DNA from: Anniella stebbinsi
Taxonomy: Eukaryota > Chordata > Lepidosauria > Squamata > Anniellidae
DNA: 64,000 bases
Direction: 5' to 3'
Assembly: GCA_029215795.1 (NCBI GenBank)
Contig: JARDYH010000006.1
Coordinates: forward strand, 27,047,501 to 27,111,500
This document shows positions 1-11,594 of the stretch, one piece after another. The first letter of the stretch is position 1; every line of letters begins with the position of its first letter. The position numbers were made by a program, and so were the translations under genes. Under the pieces are notes generated by a model that made no database searches, had not been told where the DNA came from, and was given only the letters and a program-made list of their open reading frames with translations.

Positions 1-522
1 TTAATTTTTCTTTTCTTTTAGTATTGATGCAAACAGTTCCTTGTCAGCTTCCAGCTGTGTTCCTTTCTGTGTTTCTCCAGGGCTAAACTGGGTGTTCCTA
101 CTGTCATTTTCCGCGAACCGCTCCCAGCTTACATAACATGATGGTACCATGGGAACTCACTGATGCAAGAGCATTTGACAGTGGGTGTGTTATGCTATTG
201 GTAGGGTGCCCTGCCAAAACCGTTGGCGACTGGGAAGAACAGCACAATCCCCCACAAAATATATTTGACTTAATCACCCTTACAGATAAATTGACAAATG
301 TTACTGTCCCACAGAGGTTTTGTTAGCCCATTGCTTGCACGTACCTTTGTTGGCCCTTTGTGGCACATTGACCATTTAGAAGAGCAAAAGAGCCAACTTT
401 GTTTTCCCGTTTGCAAGGCTTGCTTTCCAGCCTGGTCTCTTTTCAAGGCAACTCTTACTTGCTACAGCTGTCCAGTCATGTGATTATTACAGGCCTAAAT
501 TGAACTTATACAAGTTCTATAT

Positions 523-662
523 CAGCCTTTCCCCCAAACCTGGTGACCACCAGATGTTTTGGACTACAGCTCCCAGTATTTCTGACTATTGGCCATGCTG
601 GCTGGGGCTGATGGAAGTTGAGGTCCAGAACATCTGGAGGGGCACCAGGTCAGGGATGGCTG
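523..662. mobile_element. hAT-like non-autonomous DNA transposon (MITE) with perfect 8-bp TSD
   Basis: This 140-bp element begins CAGCCTTTCCCCC and ends with a degenerate inverse of the same, GGGATGGCTG. Its body is a foldback of the 'ccagatgttttggact' type. It is flanked by an exact 8-bp duplication, ttctatat, at 515-522 and 663-670. The 8-bp duplication plus CAG-type terminal inverted repeats are hallmarks of the hAT superfamily. It has no coding capacity. Relatives occur at about 16341-16472, 32276-32412, 37692-37825, 42666-42813 and 59810-59929. Confidence 0.75.
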
Positions 663-1651
663 TTCTATATAAAAGACCCTCCCAAGAGCCTTTGGTGGGG
701 CTTGTGTGCAACATTTGGCCGAATAGATTATATGTTGTGCACTCCTTCCTTGATGCAAAAAGGCAAATCTGTATAGCTATGTAAATTTGGTTGTAATGGG
801 GGGGAGTTATTTAGAGTTAAGGAGAATATAAACAGAGGAATATATTTAATATATCACTCCACTTAATGACTAGAGAAGGTAAAAATATTACATAACTGTG
901 TAATGAAGAGTCATATTTGGATAATTGGTCTGACTTAAAGATGCTTACATGATGAAGTGGCAACTGGAGTCTCAGTAGCAGCTTATTGAATCAGGAGTAA
1001 AAAGCTGATCTGTGCATCCAAAAAAGTACATGGAATATACATAGGTGTACATGCCAGATACACAGATTTCCCCACACATAAATTATGTCTTGGGTGAAAA
1101 TGGCCCTAAGCAAATCTAAGTCCCAGGTATGGGTTTGCTGGGGGATTTGCTTCACTTTTTATCACTACTTCCGTTAATAGTGAACTCAGGTGGTTGGGTG
1201 CCAACAGGTACCTCACCCCAAAGCTATGCAGAAGTTCAGCAATTTTTATTTGTGTTTTTAAAAAAGCCTCAAGCAAAACTCGCCCACACTCCCACTGGCA
1301 ACAATCCAGTGTGGACTGAGCATGTTCCGTGACCTCCAGGAAGTGCAGAATGTTGAGGATCAGTTGGAAACGAAAAATAGAAAATTGGAACCAGGATGGG
1401 CAGTAGAATGAATCTGCCCACTTGAGCCCCTTGAAGCTTATACTTTCCTAGAACGAGGGCTGGGCTGGTTGGTTGGAATCCAGAACAGCAATATGGTGTG
1501 AGGATACACTGCAATGTTTTGTTGCAGGCCTCACTTGTTGCTGCAGATGCTCTTGGGGCCTCTACCAGCAAATTAAAATTAGTACAAATGTCAGTAAAAA
1601 CTATGGCAGTATGAAAACCATAACAGCATCCAAGCCAGTCATCTTACTAAT

Positions 1652-1681
1652 GCAGCAGCAGCAGCAGCAGCAGCAGCAGCT
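1652..1681. repeat. (GCA)10 microsatellite
   Basis: Ten uninterrupted GCA units lie in intronic sequence. A short open frame runs through them as poly-glutamine, but there is no splice or conservation evidence that it is coding. Confidence 0.9.
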
Positions 1682-3639
1682 GCCCAATCACCCAAACACC
1701 TTCATAATCAGAGCGGTTCCTTCTGCCTTCCTAAATGAGGTGGCTGATAAGTCGCTCTAGGCAGAGAATTCCATCAGGGATTTGTGATATGATTGGGACT
1801 GATTCTCGGAACTATCTGTTTTTAGTATCTGTTTTCAGAAATAACAGCCGTATCTTGTCACTCAGTGGTTATCAAGTGCCAGTAAATGCCATGACTGCTT
1901 GTCAGTTAAAAAAAGAGAGAAAAATCCCTTCCCTTTGCTAAGGAGGGGTGTTTGACCTGCGTGTTCTGGATCAGCGTATGTAATCAGTCCGTGCATAGAA
2001 TAACCCCTGTAGCTGACATTCTCTGAGCTTTTCCCCCCATGTGAATATACACAGCCCAGGAGAGAGCCTGCTTTGTTGACTTTCACACTTCAACTTTAAG
2101 GCCACAGTGTCATGGCTTCCCCATTCCCTAGTACAAGAAGAGGAATTGTCCAGTAAGGGTAATTGGGGGAGTTGATTTAAGAGCTGCTGTGACCAATTAT
2201 AACAGCCATTTGCCTGGAAGCGGAGGGTCACACTACAAGTTATATTGAAGGTGTATGTCTTTCTCCCCCCCACTTTACTCTAAAGTAAGCCCATTGGCAA
2301 TGTAAATTACAGGGATTGGGGGCCTTATCCCAGATTGGGACCACAGGGGAGGAGGACAAAGGGTTAAAGCCCCCTTTGTGTAGTTTGGGTCTAAAGAGTA
2401 CTTTGGGTTCTTTGGCTGGTACAGGGAGTTGCAGGGTGGGAGTGATGGCCACTGTTGCCACTTACTTACATTCTCAGTGTCCCTGGGTCTGAACTACCCC
2501 ATTGTGGGTGGGGTAGCATCACTCCTAGATATCTTCTTAATATTGTATTAAGTGGGTAGTCTTGCATATACAGGACACACACACTGTTCTTGGATGGGGA
2601 TGAAAGTGATTTTTCCCTAAGATAATTAGAAATGGTCAAATATGGCACCCATTTCGTAGGCTTTATGGTCCAGTGGATAAAGCTGGACTTGGACTTACAG
2701 ATGTCCCACATCCTGCCATCAACTCGCTGCATGCACTTGGGCGTCTCATTTCTCACAGCATTCCATCTGTCGAATGGTTATAGTAGTTGGTTTTCTACCA
2801 CCTAGGTTTGTGGTGAGGATGACTATAGCAAATCTGCACTTCATACATTTATCAAGTGTGGTATGAAAGATTAAAAGCAGTATCAGTATCCGCAGTAGTA
2901 GCATATTAGACCAGGTGAATGAAATTGATTCTTCAGTTACGCTGTGGAAGTTTAGCTTAGCCAGTCATAGCGAGCCTTCATTTTCCTCCTTGAAAATTGA
3001 AATAGTGGTCTGTCTTGCAGGGCTCTTGAGTAAATGAATGAAATCCAAGCCAAAACTACCATGTGAAGGGTAAATAACAGCTCTGTGTCTTACTGCATTA
3101 TATCAATGCCTCTTCTTAAAAAGAGTAATGCTCAGCGTGCATGCAGATCTATTGGCCAACATGAATTTTGCAGGCTTGGTTTCTGAGGCTTGCTAAATTC
3201 TTATTGACTACACTTTGAATGCAGAATTGTTCACAAGATCATGAGCTGCAAAGATGTCAACCGAAAAAAGGCACCCTGTGGTTTAAAACCCCCCAAACGG
3301 TGATGTGCATTCTTAGTGTAAGGAGTAATGGCTGCAGCCTTCTAATGAGCGTGTGAAATGGCCCTGTGCCCAAGTTGTGACACCAACTACAGTTTTGCTA
3401 ATCTGCTGTTGCAATTTCAAAACATGTCTAAAGAAAACACTACTATACTAAAATCTTTCATGGGATAGTTGTTTTGTTGATCAGCAACACTGCAGAAATC
3501 TGCTGCCAAAAGGTAACTAGCTTTCCTTGCTGTTGTGCTAGCAGTTCCAAAGAGCTGGATGGCTTTTGCACGACACCCAAGCAAAGGGTCAAATTCTCCT
3601 TTTTTGTTTAGAGAGCAGACTCGTTTCCAAGCTCGAATT

Positions 3640-3833
3640 GAAACTTAGGAAGCCGCCTTCCTAAGTCAGACCACCGGCCTGTCTTGCCCAGTATTATCAA
3701 CACTGACGAACAGTAGGTCTGTATTGTTCCGGCAGGGTTTTTCCTGCCCTGCTGGGAGACGCCAAGGATAAAACCTGGGACCTTCCACATGCAAAGCATG
3801 TGCTCTACTGCTGAGCTACAGCCTCTCTCCCAG
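3640..3833 (-). mobile_element. tRNA-Ala-like SINE, minus strand
   Basis: Read on the minus strand, the element opens with a tRNA-like head: an A-box-like tagctcagcagtagagc, a tgctttgcatg anticodon-region segment, and a B-box-like ggtcccaggtttta. A non-tRNA body follows and ends in gaaggcggcttcctaagtt. This is the layout of a pol III SINE of the type common in squamates. The internal promoter boxes are degenerate, so the copy is probably old and silent. Two further copies lie at 26149-26364 and 31561-31737, also on the minus strand. Confidence 0.7.
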
Positions 3834-6073
3834 TAAAAGACGATTTAGAGCTGTATGAATGTCATGTTTTAGAGTTTTCTTGAGTATGTGTTGGGGGGGG
3901 GGGCAGGGAGGGAGAAAGAGAACCTGTTTCTCATCTGAATCATAAAATGCTCCCAGTATGTAGGTTCATGTTATTTACATTAATGAAATGCCTTTTGCAT
4001 CTGTCCATTCTCCTTTCTTATCTTTAGACTCTTCTTGTCGAGGGTACAAAAGTTCTATTATCTGTTGAGCAAATGCTTGCAATTTGGATGCACTCCTAAT
4101 TTGATCTCTCATCTGTGGCCATTTGTCTGCTTTGAAAAGAAAGCAATTAGGCTTTTGTTGCTGTGCATGCAGTACATTATATTCCTTTGGCATTATCTCT
4201 AGGTAAGCATAACCTTGCTGTAACGGGGGAGGGGGACCCTTATGTTAATATGCAGCATAGCAGCAGCCTGTATCACAAGAGGCTGATAGTGAACCCATAT
4301 TGAAATATCAGAGTGGAGTGGCTTGTGGCTTCCACATACTCTAAGCATCTTAGCTACTTGAGGCAAACCCTTTAAATTGGGCAAAGAGTGTGTTCGAATA
4401 TGGAGTACACATCTTAATACTGACTGTGATGGGGTGAATGCCCTGGTTGAACGTGGTCGATGGCATCTGTGGTTTCCGTTGTGGTTGGCAGCCAACACAG
4501 TATAAGCTACTAATTTTAGTAGGATTGAATAGTATAAGCCAGGAGTGCAGAACCCCGTGCTCCGCAGGTCCTATAGGGCAGCCTGCCAAGATGACCAGTT
4601 GATGCTGAAAAAATGGTGCTGCCACATCCCAATCTTTAATTTTCTTTCCTTCTCCCTGTTGCTGCTGCTGCCAATTCCTGCCATTTGCTCCCCTCCCCTC
4701 CCCTGCGCTGTAGATCACCCTTCTTCTCCTGGCTCCTTTCTCTTCTAGTAACAGAGTCTTCCCATTTCTGGGAGGACATTCTAGGATTGGCAGTTAGAGG
4801 GCAGGAACCATAGAGCCTTCTGTGACTGGCTTCCAGATTGTCTCTTGGAGATGTTCTTGCAATTGCTGTCAGGAGGGCTTTTTGAATCTTTGCCCTCTGG
4901 GTGCAGCTGTGGCAGTTTCTGCTGCTGCCAGGAGGCAGAGAAGAGCGCACCTTTTGAAAGCAAAGCAAGTTGCAGAAATCAGACAAATTAAAGACCCTAA
5001 TTGGGGGAAATGGTGGAGGAGATAAGAAATGAGAAATCAGTGTGGGAGCTCCGTGCCAACACCAGATGTGGTCCTCACAGCCAAAAATGTTGTACCCTTA
5101 TATAAGCAGAACATTTATAGGGTAACCAGCCCCTGTAGACAAATTAGGCCTCTAATTTTGGATAATGCATATTAAAAGCAATTGACTTTCTGTGACACTG
5201 TGCCATTGAATACATGTTCAGCCTTGTAATGTGCCACTTGCCCTTGTGGCAAACTGCACCTGCCTATGTTATCTGAGTGGAGTGCCTCTGCTGCAGCTTC
5301 CATAGCACTGTGCTATGTTTAACTACCTTTATGGTGGCTGCATGTTGAGCCCACAGTAGGTTTCAAAGTCTATTGTATGGAATACATGAGCAAAAACATA
5401 TGGGGCCTAGATAATAGTACGGTTGACTATGACAGTGAGGGAGAGCCAGCAAGCGATTTGTCAGGCAGTTGGCCATAAAGCACACCCTTCTGTGATGTTC
5501 GTGGCCATGAGTCCATTCAGACTTCGGGAGGAATTGCTAATTGGCATCTCTTCTAGAAGCAAATGGAATATCTTTTCCAGTAAATATTAGCAAGTCAAAA
5601 TTCAGTATTTTGGCAGCCCCATGTTTGCTGACCAGAGTACAATCAATCCATCAATCCATTAACTATATTGTTTATTTTATTGCAGTAAATGTGCTCAGTC
5701 TTTATTTTGGGTAGCTCATTTTGAGGCTGTTTAAGATGTCTTTCTTAATAAGAGTGGTGTTCCTCTTTCTTTCTTTGATATCAGAAAGTAGAGGAACAGG
5801 TATTCCTAAAATCTCAGCTTAAAATTATGTAACTCAAGACAGTAGCTAAAGCGCAGTGATTTATGGATGCTTCCCCCACCCTGATGCCTGCAATGCAATG
5901 CAACTAGAACAGGGGTAAGTAGGAATTACAGTTTGTGACTTAACTTGATTATAGTGGCTAGAATAGAGTTAGTAAGTAAGTGGAATACAATACAGAATCC
6001 TCAATGAAATTTGAATGAATTTGGCTATATTATTTATAGTGAATTTTAGTAACATTTTGCAGAGCAATTCAGT

Positions 6074-6300
6074 GGCTGAATTCGGACAGCACAATAATCA
6101 ACTGGGGGAGGGGGGAACAATCGTCAGTTGTATTGACTATCGTGTCGTCCGAATGCTGCCATAGTCAACTCAGCGCTGATCCTAATCCACACCACAGTTG
6201 ATTATTTATTACCATGTTGTGTGGGGAGTACCCCCTAAATGAACAACTGTAAAGTTGATTATTACCCCACCATTGACTATTGTGTTGTCCGAATTCAGCC
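6074..6300. mobile_element. Foldback DNA transposon, short form (family B)
   Basis: A 227-bp foldback whose ends read GGCTGAATTCGGAC and, inverted, GTCCGAATTCAGCC. The inner arms repeat 'acaataatcaac' and 'ttgactattgtgttg'. It contains no reading frame. Other short copies lie at 37886-38111 and 45009-45223, and long copies at 6778-7262 and 38624-39159. This copy lacks an obvious 3-bp target duplication, unlike the others. Superfamily is uncertain; the TIR shape resembles Harbinger-like elements. Confidence 0.7.
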
Positions 6301-6777
6301 TATGTATGTTTAAGCACAAGTAAATGCAATTGATTTAAAGAAGGCTTATTCCCAGGCACGTGGATATAGGATTGCAGCCTCAGAGAAGGAAGAGAAAGTA
6401 ATTAAATAATTCAGAACTTCTAGAGGTAATGGATTTTTAATAAAAAAAAATGAATGTCTGCTCCAGAGAAAATTAAGAGATGTTATAAAAATACCATCCT
6501 ATTTGTTTTGGGGAATAGAAGAAAATGTATATATTTTAGGAATCACTTATGTCTATAAGGTTGTATCCAGACTTAATCATGTTTAGATTAGACCCATTGA
6601 ATTTATATTTTATATCTTCTTTATATAATAATAAGAATATTATTAAAATAACTATTTGTGGAGTAGGGATGAAGGGACACTCACCTTCAAGACCAACGAG
6701 GAATGGCAAAACATTCAGCTATAGCTTTCTCATTTGCTTGATCCTGGTGTAACTATAAGCAGGCAGATGATGTCATT

Positions 6778-7262
6778 GACTGGATTTGGACAATAAGATA
6801 ACCAATGTTGGTTTAAATAGTTGGTGGTAGTGTGGCGGAAGTTTTTAAATCAACGGTTGGTTATTTGGCTGAAATAACCAACGCTGTATAGAGTTGACTA
6901 TTTGAACCCCCATTGGTTATTGTGTCATGTGGAGGGCACCATTGGTTATTCCCTTGGTCACTGCTGGTTATTTCATCAGCCACAGAGTCGCAAGGCAAGA
7001 GTGGTCAAAGTAGCAGCTGCTGCTTCAGTCCAACTGGCAGGATAGATTTTCGGCAGCGATAGCTGATGGGATACTTGAGGGGGGGAGAAAGGTCAGGGGA
7101 TGAGCACGTCAACTCAGCATGGACTAATAGTCAACTCAATGCTGATCCTAATCCACACCACAGTTGATTATTATCATGTTGTGTGGGGAGCACCCCCTAG
7201 ATGAACAACTGTCAAGTTGATTATTACCCCACTGTTGACTATTGTGTTGTCCGAACACAGCC
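6778..7262 (-). mobile_element. Foldback DNA transposon, long form (family B), inverted
   Basis: A 485-bp member of the same family, in reverse orientation relative to 38624-39159. Its right 165 bp match the short-form element; its left part continues into an internal segment absent from short copies. It ends in CCGAACACAGCC and is flanked by the 3-bp repeat att (6775-6777 and 7263-7265). It encodes nothing obvious. Confidence 0.6.
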
Positions 7263-7678
7263 ATTGTCACTTTGGATTTGCCCATACCTCTCTCTCTTCT
7301 GTGCTATTTCATCAAGTGTTAAGATCGATAGCAGCACTCTGAAATTGGCAGCTTCCGAGTATGGTTCTGTGGCATCTTTTCACTTGGCTTAAACAATAAG
7401 TATTTGTTCTCGCCATTCAAAGGGCATGAGCAAATGTTTTGTTTTTAATTGCCTTGTTGCAAAATGCCTGAGCATTTTCACAATATTTAAGTGAGGAGGG
7501 TGATCATTTGAAGATGGGAAAAAGCAGAGGCGTGAAAATGAATGTTGTTTAATAGAAAAGCTTTCTTGTTCCACTTCTTCACTCTACCCCACCTTCGTCC
7601 CTCTAGTGGGATTTGTACATCTTGCCTGTGGTGAGATGTGAGCTTCTGGTGAAATCTTGCAAATCTTTGTCACTTTCA

Positions 7679-7830
7679 TGAACATAAAAAGAGCCATGCT
7701 GGATCAAACCAAGAGTCCCATCTAGTCCAGCATTCTGTTCACACAGAATGCTGGACTAGATTCCCTTGGGCCAACCAGCTGCCCACAAGAAACTCACAAG
7801 CAGGACATGAGCACAACATGATACTGTGAG
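7679..7830. repeat. Fragment of a dispersed repeat carrying an 18-bp perfect hairpin
   Basis: The segment starts 'gaacataaaaagagccatgc' and contains 'ggatcaaacc...tctagtccagcattctgttcacac', then 'ccaaccagctgcccacaag' and 'caggacatgagc'. A second copy of the same repeat lies at 31884-32102 with the order kept but without the hairpin. The class (LINE 3' part or other) is not resolved from the sequence. Confidence 0.6.
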
Positions 7831-8263
7831 CTGTTAGTGAAACGACACTTCCAACAGTTCTCAGCTCAACTACTCTCGTCTATAGACTTAATTTGTAGAT
7901 ACACAAGCCCTATTTATTCGTTCTTCTGAACATGGGAAGGCTAAAACTGGAGAGATGCTGGCCCCTCCCCCAACATCCATATGTATGCTGCCCCCCGCCC
8001 CCTGAGACACCTAGCCTATGTTGAGTGGTAAGATCTGTTTTGTGTTCACTTGAACAAGAATTCCATTGTGGAATCACCTTGCCTGTTTCACAGCCTAATC
8101 ATGTGAAGAGTTCTACTCATGTTCATGGAGAACTCCCCTCCAGTTCTTTCTGCCTGTCTTGGCAAAGTTGGAGATCTGAAGGGGTGGTGCCACTACGCTT
8201 GGGGATGTTGGGGAAGAGGCTAGCATGTCCATCCCCAGTTTTTACCTTCACACATTCAAAAGA

Positions 8264-8420
8264 GTCCTGGTTTGGATGTAATTTCAAACCATAGTTTAAC
8301 CATGGTTTGTTGAATCATAGGTTGTTTACATGTGAACCCTGGTACCATGGGTTAACTATGAGTTGCTAACCACAAGCAACCCATGAAGAGAACCTATGGT
8401 CCTTATATGTGAACCAGGCC
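8264..8420. mobile_element. Foldback element rich in 'accatggtt' (family C), short copy
   Basis: The ends read gtcctggtttggatgtaa and, inverted, ggcctggttcacatataa. The interior repeats 'aaccatggttt' and 'catgggttaac' in both orientations. No coding potential. Longer relatives lie at 26582-27021, 27022-27498 and 62003-62490. Confidence 0.5.
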
Positions 8421-10514
8421 TGTGGCTTAATCCCTGCTTGCTAACCAGGGTTTGAACCCTTAAAAAGCAGGGATTACATCACAATTTTCTGGCTCAGCTG
8501 TGAAGGAGAAGCTGTGGTTTAAACAAGCCCCTATATCCATGATGAAGCCAGTTCCTCGAAAAAAAGGAAGCATGTGGACATCTCAGCTGGACCTATTTGG
8601 CCTCATGAAAGGTACTGTCCTGCTTGCTTGCTCTATTTTTGCTTTTCTGCAGGAACAGCCCAGTTACTAACATTGAGCTCTGTTCTTTCATAGAGTTTCT
8701 TGTTCTAGTTCTCTCTAGCTGTATTGGGCTGGGTTGGGGAGAAAGGCTGCTAACGTTGGGGAAGAACCCTCTTGACTACAGATTTTTTTTCAGGCTGCAG
8801 TGTTTGATTGATGCCGTGGTTGCCTCTGTTTTGTAGAGGTGTGTATTGATTCCATGACTCTCCCTCACTCCCATCACGCATCGTGTGAGATTTAATGAAG
8901 GGGAAACAAAGCCTTCCAGTGAACCTTGTCAGGAAAAGAGCTTCCTCTCATCCATCTGAATCCTACACAGATCTTTTCATTCAGCCGCTTAGTTGGTTGC
9001 CTGCAGGCACACCTCCTGGTCCCTGTTGTTAGGCAACCTGAACAATGTGGCTGCACATGCAGGCTGGATGACTGGATTGTCCCCTTTCTTTTTTGAGTAA
9101 TTACTTCACATCTCCCCCCTCTTTTCTTGAAATTGATGCGCTTAGGATGCTGGGGCAAATTCTGCTTTTGGGGATGCTAGAGTCAATGAGATGGAATTAA
9201 ACAATAATTTCCTTGGCATTTCAAGACCAGTTTTTTAAGGATTTTTTTTTAAGTAGTTACTTTTGGGTAGTGAGGTGCAGTTAAAGTGCTAAGAAACTGC
9301 TTTTTGGCATGTGCTTCTAATAGAAGATTTAACGATGATGCAGTTGCCATTTTACTAAAGCTTTCATAAAGTCTCTGATGATTTTCTATCTCATTGTAAA
9401 CTCATGACACATGAAAAGAGCCAAGAGATGCAGCATATGCCTTGTTTTTGAATAGCCCTTAAGTATATTCCCTCCGCCCCATGAGACTTCTAACTAATGC
9501 AATTGATTTCCGGGGGAAGGGGGCATCTCTAGGGGTTTATAATGCCACAGTCTCGTCCTGCAGAACATAAAATGCAGCCTGAATTGCTGCACCTGCCATG
9601 GGATGGTGGCAACTTGAGAATGTGTTTAAATACAACGTGTGTCTAGCCCTTATCATTGCAGAAGGAAACTTGAGGGGGGCAGTGGAAAAATTGACTGTGT
9701 TTTAGCTAAATATTGGGATAATTAGTAACAATAGCTCATTCATGGGAGGAGAGGATGAGCAGTCATTGAATCTAACCACTAACTTACGCACAAGGCATGA
9801 AAACAATATATTTGAATTACAGCCAGCTGGTAAATAGTCATCTTCCTATTTGCCAATTGTAACAATCAACTCCACATGACCAGGTATGGAACCTTTTGCA
9901 AATAGGAAGAGAGCTGGTTCCTTGTTTTTAGGCTGTTGATGATTTGCAAGTCTTCAGATTGCTACAAAACTCTTTGCCTTTTTTGCTGCAGCAGACTTAC
10001 ATGACTACCATTCTGGAAAAGGTGCAAGCGTGTGCAGGCGAGCTGGTTAAAAAAAAAGTTTGTGGGCTAGTAACTTTTCTGGACTTACTTGCGAGTCAAC
10101 AGCCCATGTTATTTTGGTGCCTGAGGCAAAAGAATCAAATAACGCTCATCACGGTATAGATAATGAGAGTTTAATAGTACCTCCAGAATCTGCTCTCTAC
10201 TTAGTGGTAAGGATGGCCATGCGTACAAGGTTGAATTGAAAGTAAGGTAGATTTTGCCCTAAACATGAAAGTAAGCTTCCTGCCCTTAAAAGCCATTTCC
10301 ACTCTGTGATATATTGTTCTAGGGTGGCTATGGAATATCTTCCTTTGATACTTTCAAGGAAGAACTGAACAGGTCCCTGTTAGGATAGCTTTAAATCTCA
10401 ACCCTCCTTAAAAGAAATAAGAATCGAAATAAACGGGTCCATGCTCTGTTGCCCACCCCACCTCCGATTTAGTAACTGTGATAATGCTGCTGCCATTTGT
10501 TCAAAATTGACTAG

Positions 10515-10842
10515 GGTTGGACAACATGCTGTGGTTCGTCTTGGCTTATTTAACTCATGACATGCTGTGGTGCTCGTAGGTGCCAAATTACGTATCCAAT
10601 CCCCACTTGGGGGTTGTAATGTCGTGCGAAGTTGGCAAGCTTGGGTGATCCGAGGGCTAACCAACCTTCGCATAACCCTAAAACAGACCACGGGTTATGC
10701 AATATTGTTTAATTTTCACATAGCTCACACTCGTTGGAATCACATGCCACAACCCTCAAGGGAGGGGTTACATATTCAGAATGGGGGCCACACATGCCCC
10801 CACATGTGCCACAGCCTTATCATTTGGGTCATGTGAACAGCC
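10515..10842. mobile_element. Possible family C foldback element
   Basis: The segment opens 'ggttggacaacatgctgtgg' and closes 'gggtcatgtgaac', with 'catgctgtggt' and 'cacatgtgccacag' motifs repeated inside. The end structure resembles the other foldback copies but is too degraded for firm limits. Confidence 0.3.
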
Positions 10843-11447
10843 TCATTTATTTACCTCCAAATGTGTTAATGCATGATAAGAATAAGATTTAAATAACTGA
10901 ATTAAAAATAAGTTTTTCCTGCTTTGCATGTTATGTATTCCCTCTTCCTTCCCATCCATTATTCCTTTTGTGCTATGTCTTACATTTAGATTGAGGGGGC
11001 CGGGGGCCGTCATGTTACTTACTTTTGTAAGGTGCTCTGGGAGCCTTTTTGGCTAAAGAGTGGGGCATTGTTTCTATAAATAAATAATATTTGAGCTGCA
11101 ACATATATTTCTGACTGGAGATGTCTAGGAATGTAGGGCATCATTGAGCCCTGCTGAACACATTTTCTTTTCTGTGGCAGGTGCAAAATAAAAACCTGTG
11201 CACCCCTTCCTTTCAAAATCTACACCTTTTGACAATATGGGGACACATTGGTATGAAATCACACTAGTACTTCACATTGGTGATCTCCCTACAGCCCATA
11301 GTTTACTGCTTTTTCAGTGCTAGGGAAAATGACACTTGTCTGATTTTTTTTGAGCACCCACATTTCAGTGGTATTCAGATATTCTGAATAACATGGTATT
11401 CATTCCTCTCTTTCCCTCCCATCCACCCCTCTCTCTCTCCATGATAG

Positions 11448-11594
11448 GTTCAGCAAGCTGAGGAGCCTTAACCTTTCTAACAATCACTTAGGAGATTTCC
11501 CACTGGCAGTTTGCAGCATCCCAACCTTGACTGAGCTCAACGTGTCCTGCAATGCACTCCGAAGTATTCCAGCAGCCGTCGGTGATATGAACAA
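11448..11594 (+). CDS. PHLPP1: PHLPP1 internal exon: first LRR exon in the window
   Basis: This 147-nt exon encodes FSKLRSLNLSNNHLGDFPLA and the following repeat ending in SIPAAVGDMN, i.e. about two leucine-rich repeats (LxxLxLxxNxL). PHLPP1 is a Ser/Thr phosphatase that removes the hydrophobic-motif phosphate of Akt and PKC and also acts on MST1; its LRR domain binds partners and substrates. The acceptor is atgatag|g and the donor aa|gtaggt. The exon starts with one base completing an Arg codon and ends with two bases of an Asn codon. The residues match my recollection of vertebrate PHLPP1 closely and fit it better than PHLPP2. Confidence 0.95.

Larger units (their letters stand above)
1..11447 (+). 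other. PHLPP1: PHLPP1 intron upstream of the first exon in the window (partial)
   Basis: No exon could be supported here. The upstream intron boundary is outside the window; the intron is phase 2, because the next exon supplies only the third base of an Arg codon. The sequence holds a hAT-like MITE (523-662), a CAG microsatellite (1652-1681), an Ala-tRNA-like SINE on the minus strand (3640-3833), foldback elements (6074-6300, 6778-7262, 8264-8420), a dispersed repeat with a perfect hairpin (7679-7830), and a possible LINE/SINE tail near 11035-11092. A foldback-like segment may lie at 10515-10842. The remaining stretches (about 850-1640, 1700-3600, 3850-6050, 8500-10500) show nothing I recognise beyond AT-rich intron. 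Confidence 0.75.

Noticed and set aside
1..100. Possible exon start after ttttcttttag at the left edge of the window
   Set aside because: The acceptor-like signal is followed by sequence without a frame matching PHLPP1 or a clear donor; it reads as ordinary pyrimidine-rich intron.
1473..1760. 95-aa frame with a polyglutamine run
   Set aside because: It is produced by the GCA microsatellite. There are no splice or family signals.
3640..3833. Genuine tRNA gene
   Set aside because: A and B boxes are degenerate and are followed by a SINE body. No complete cloverleaf can be drawn.
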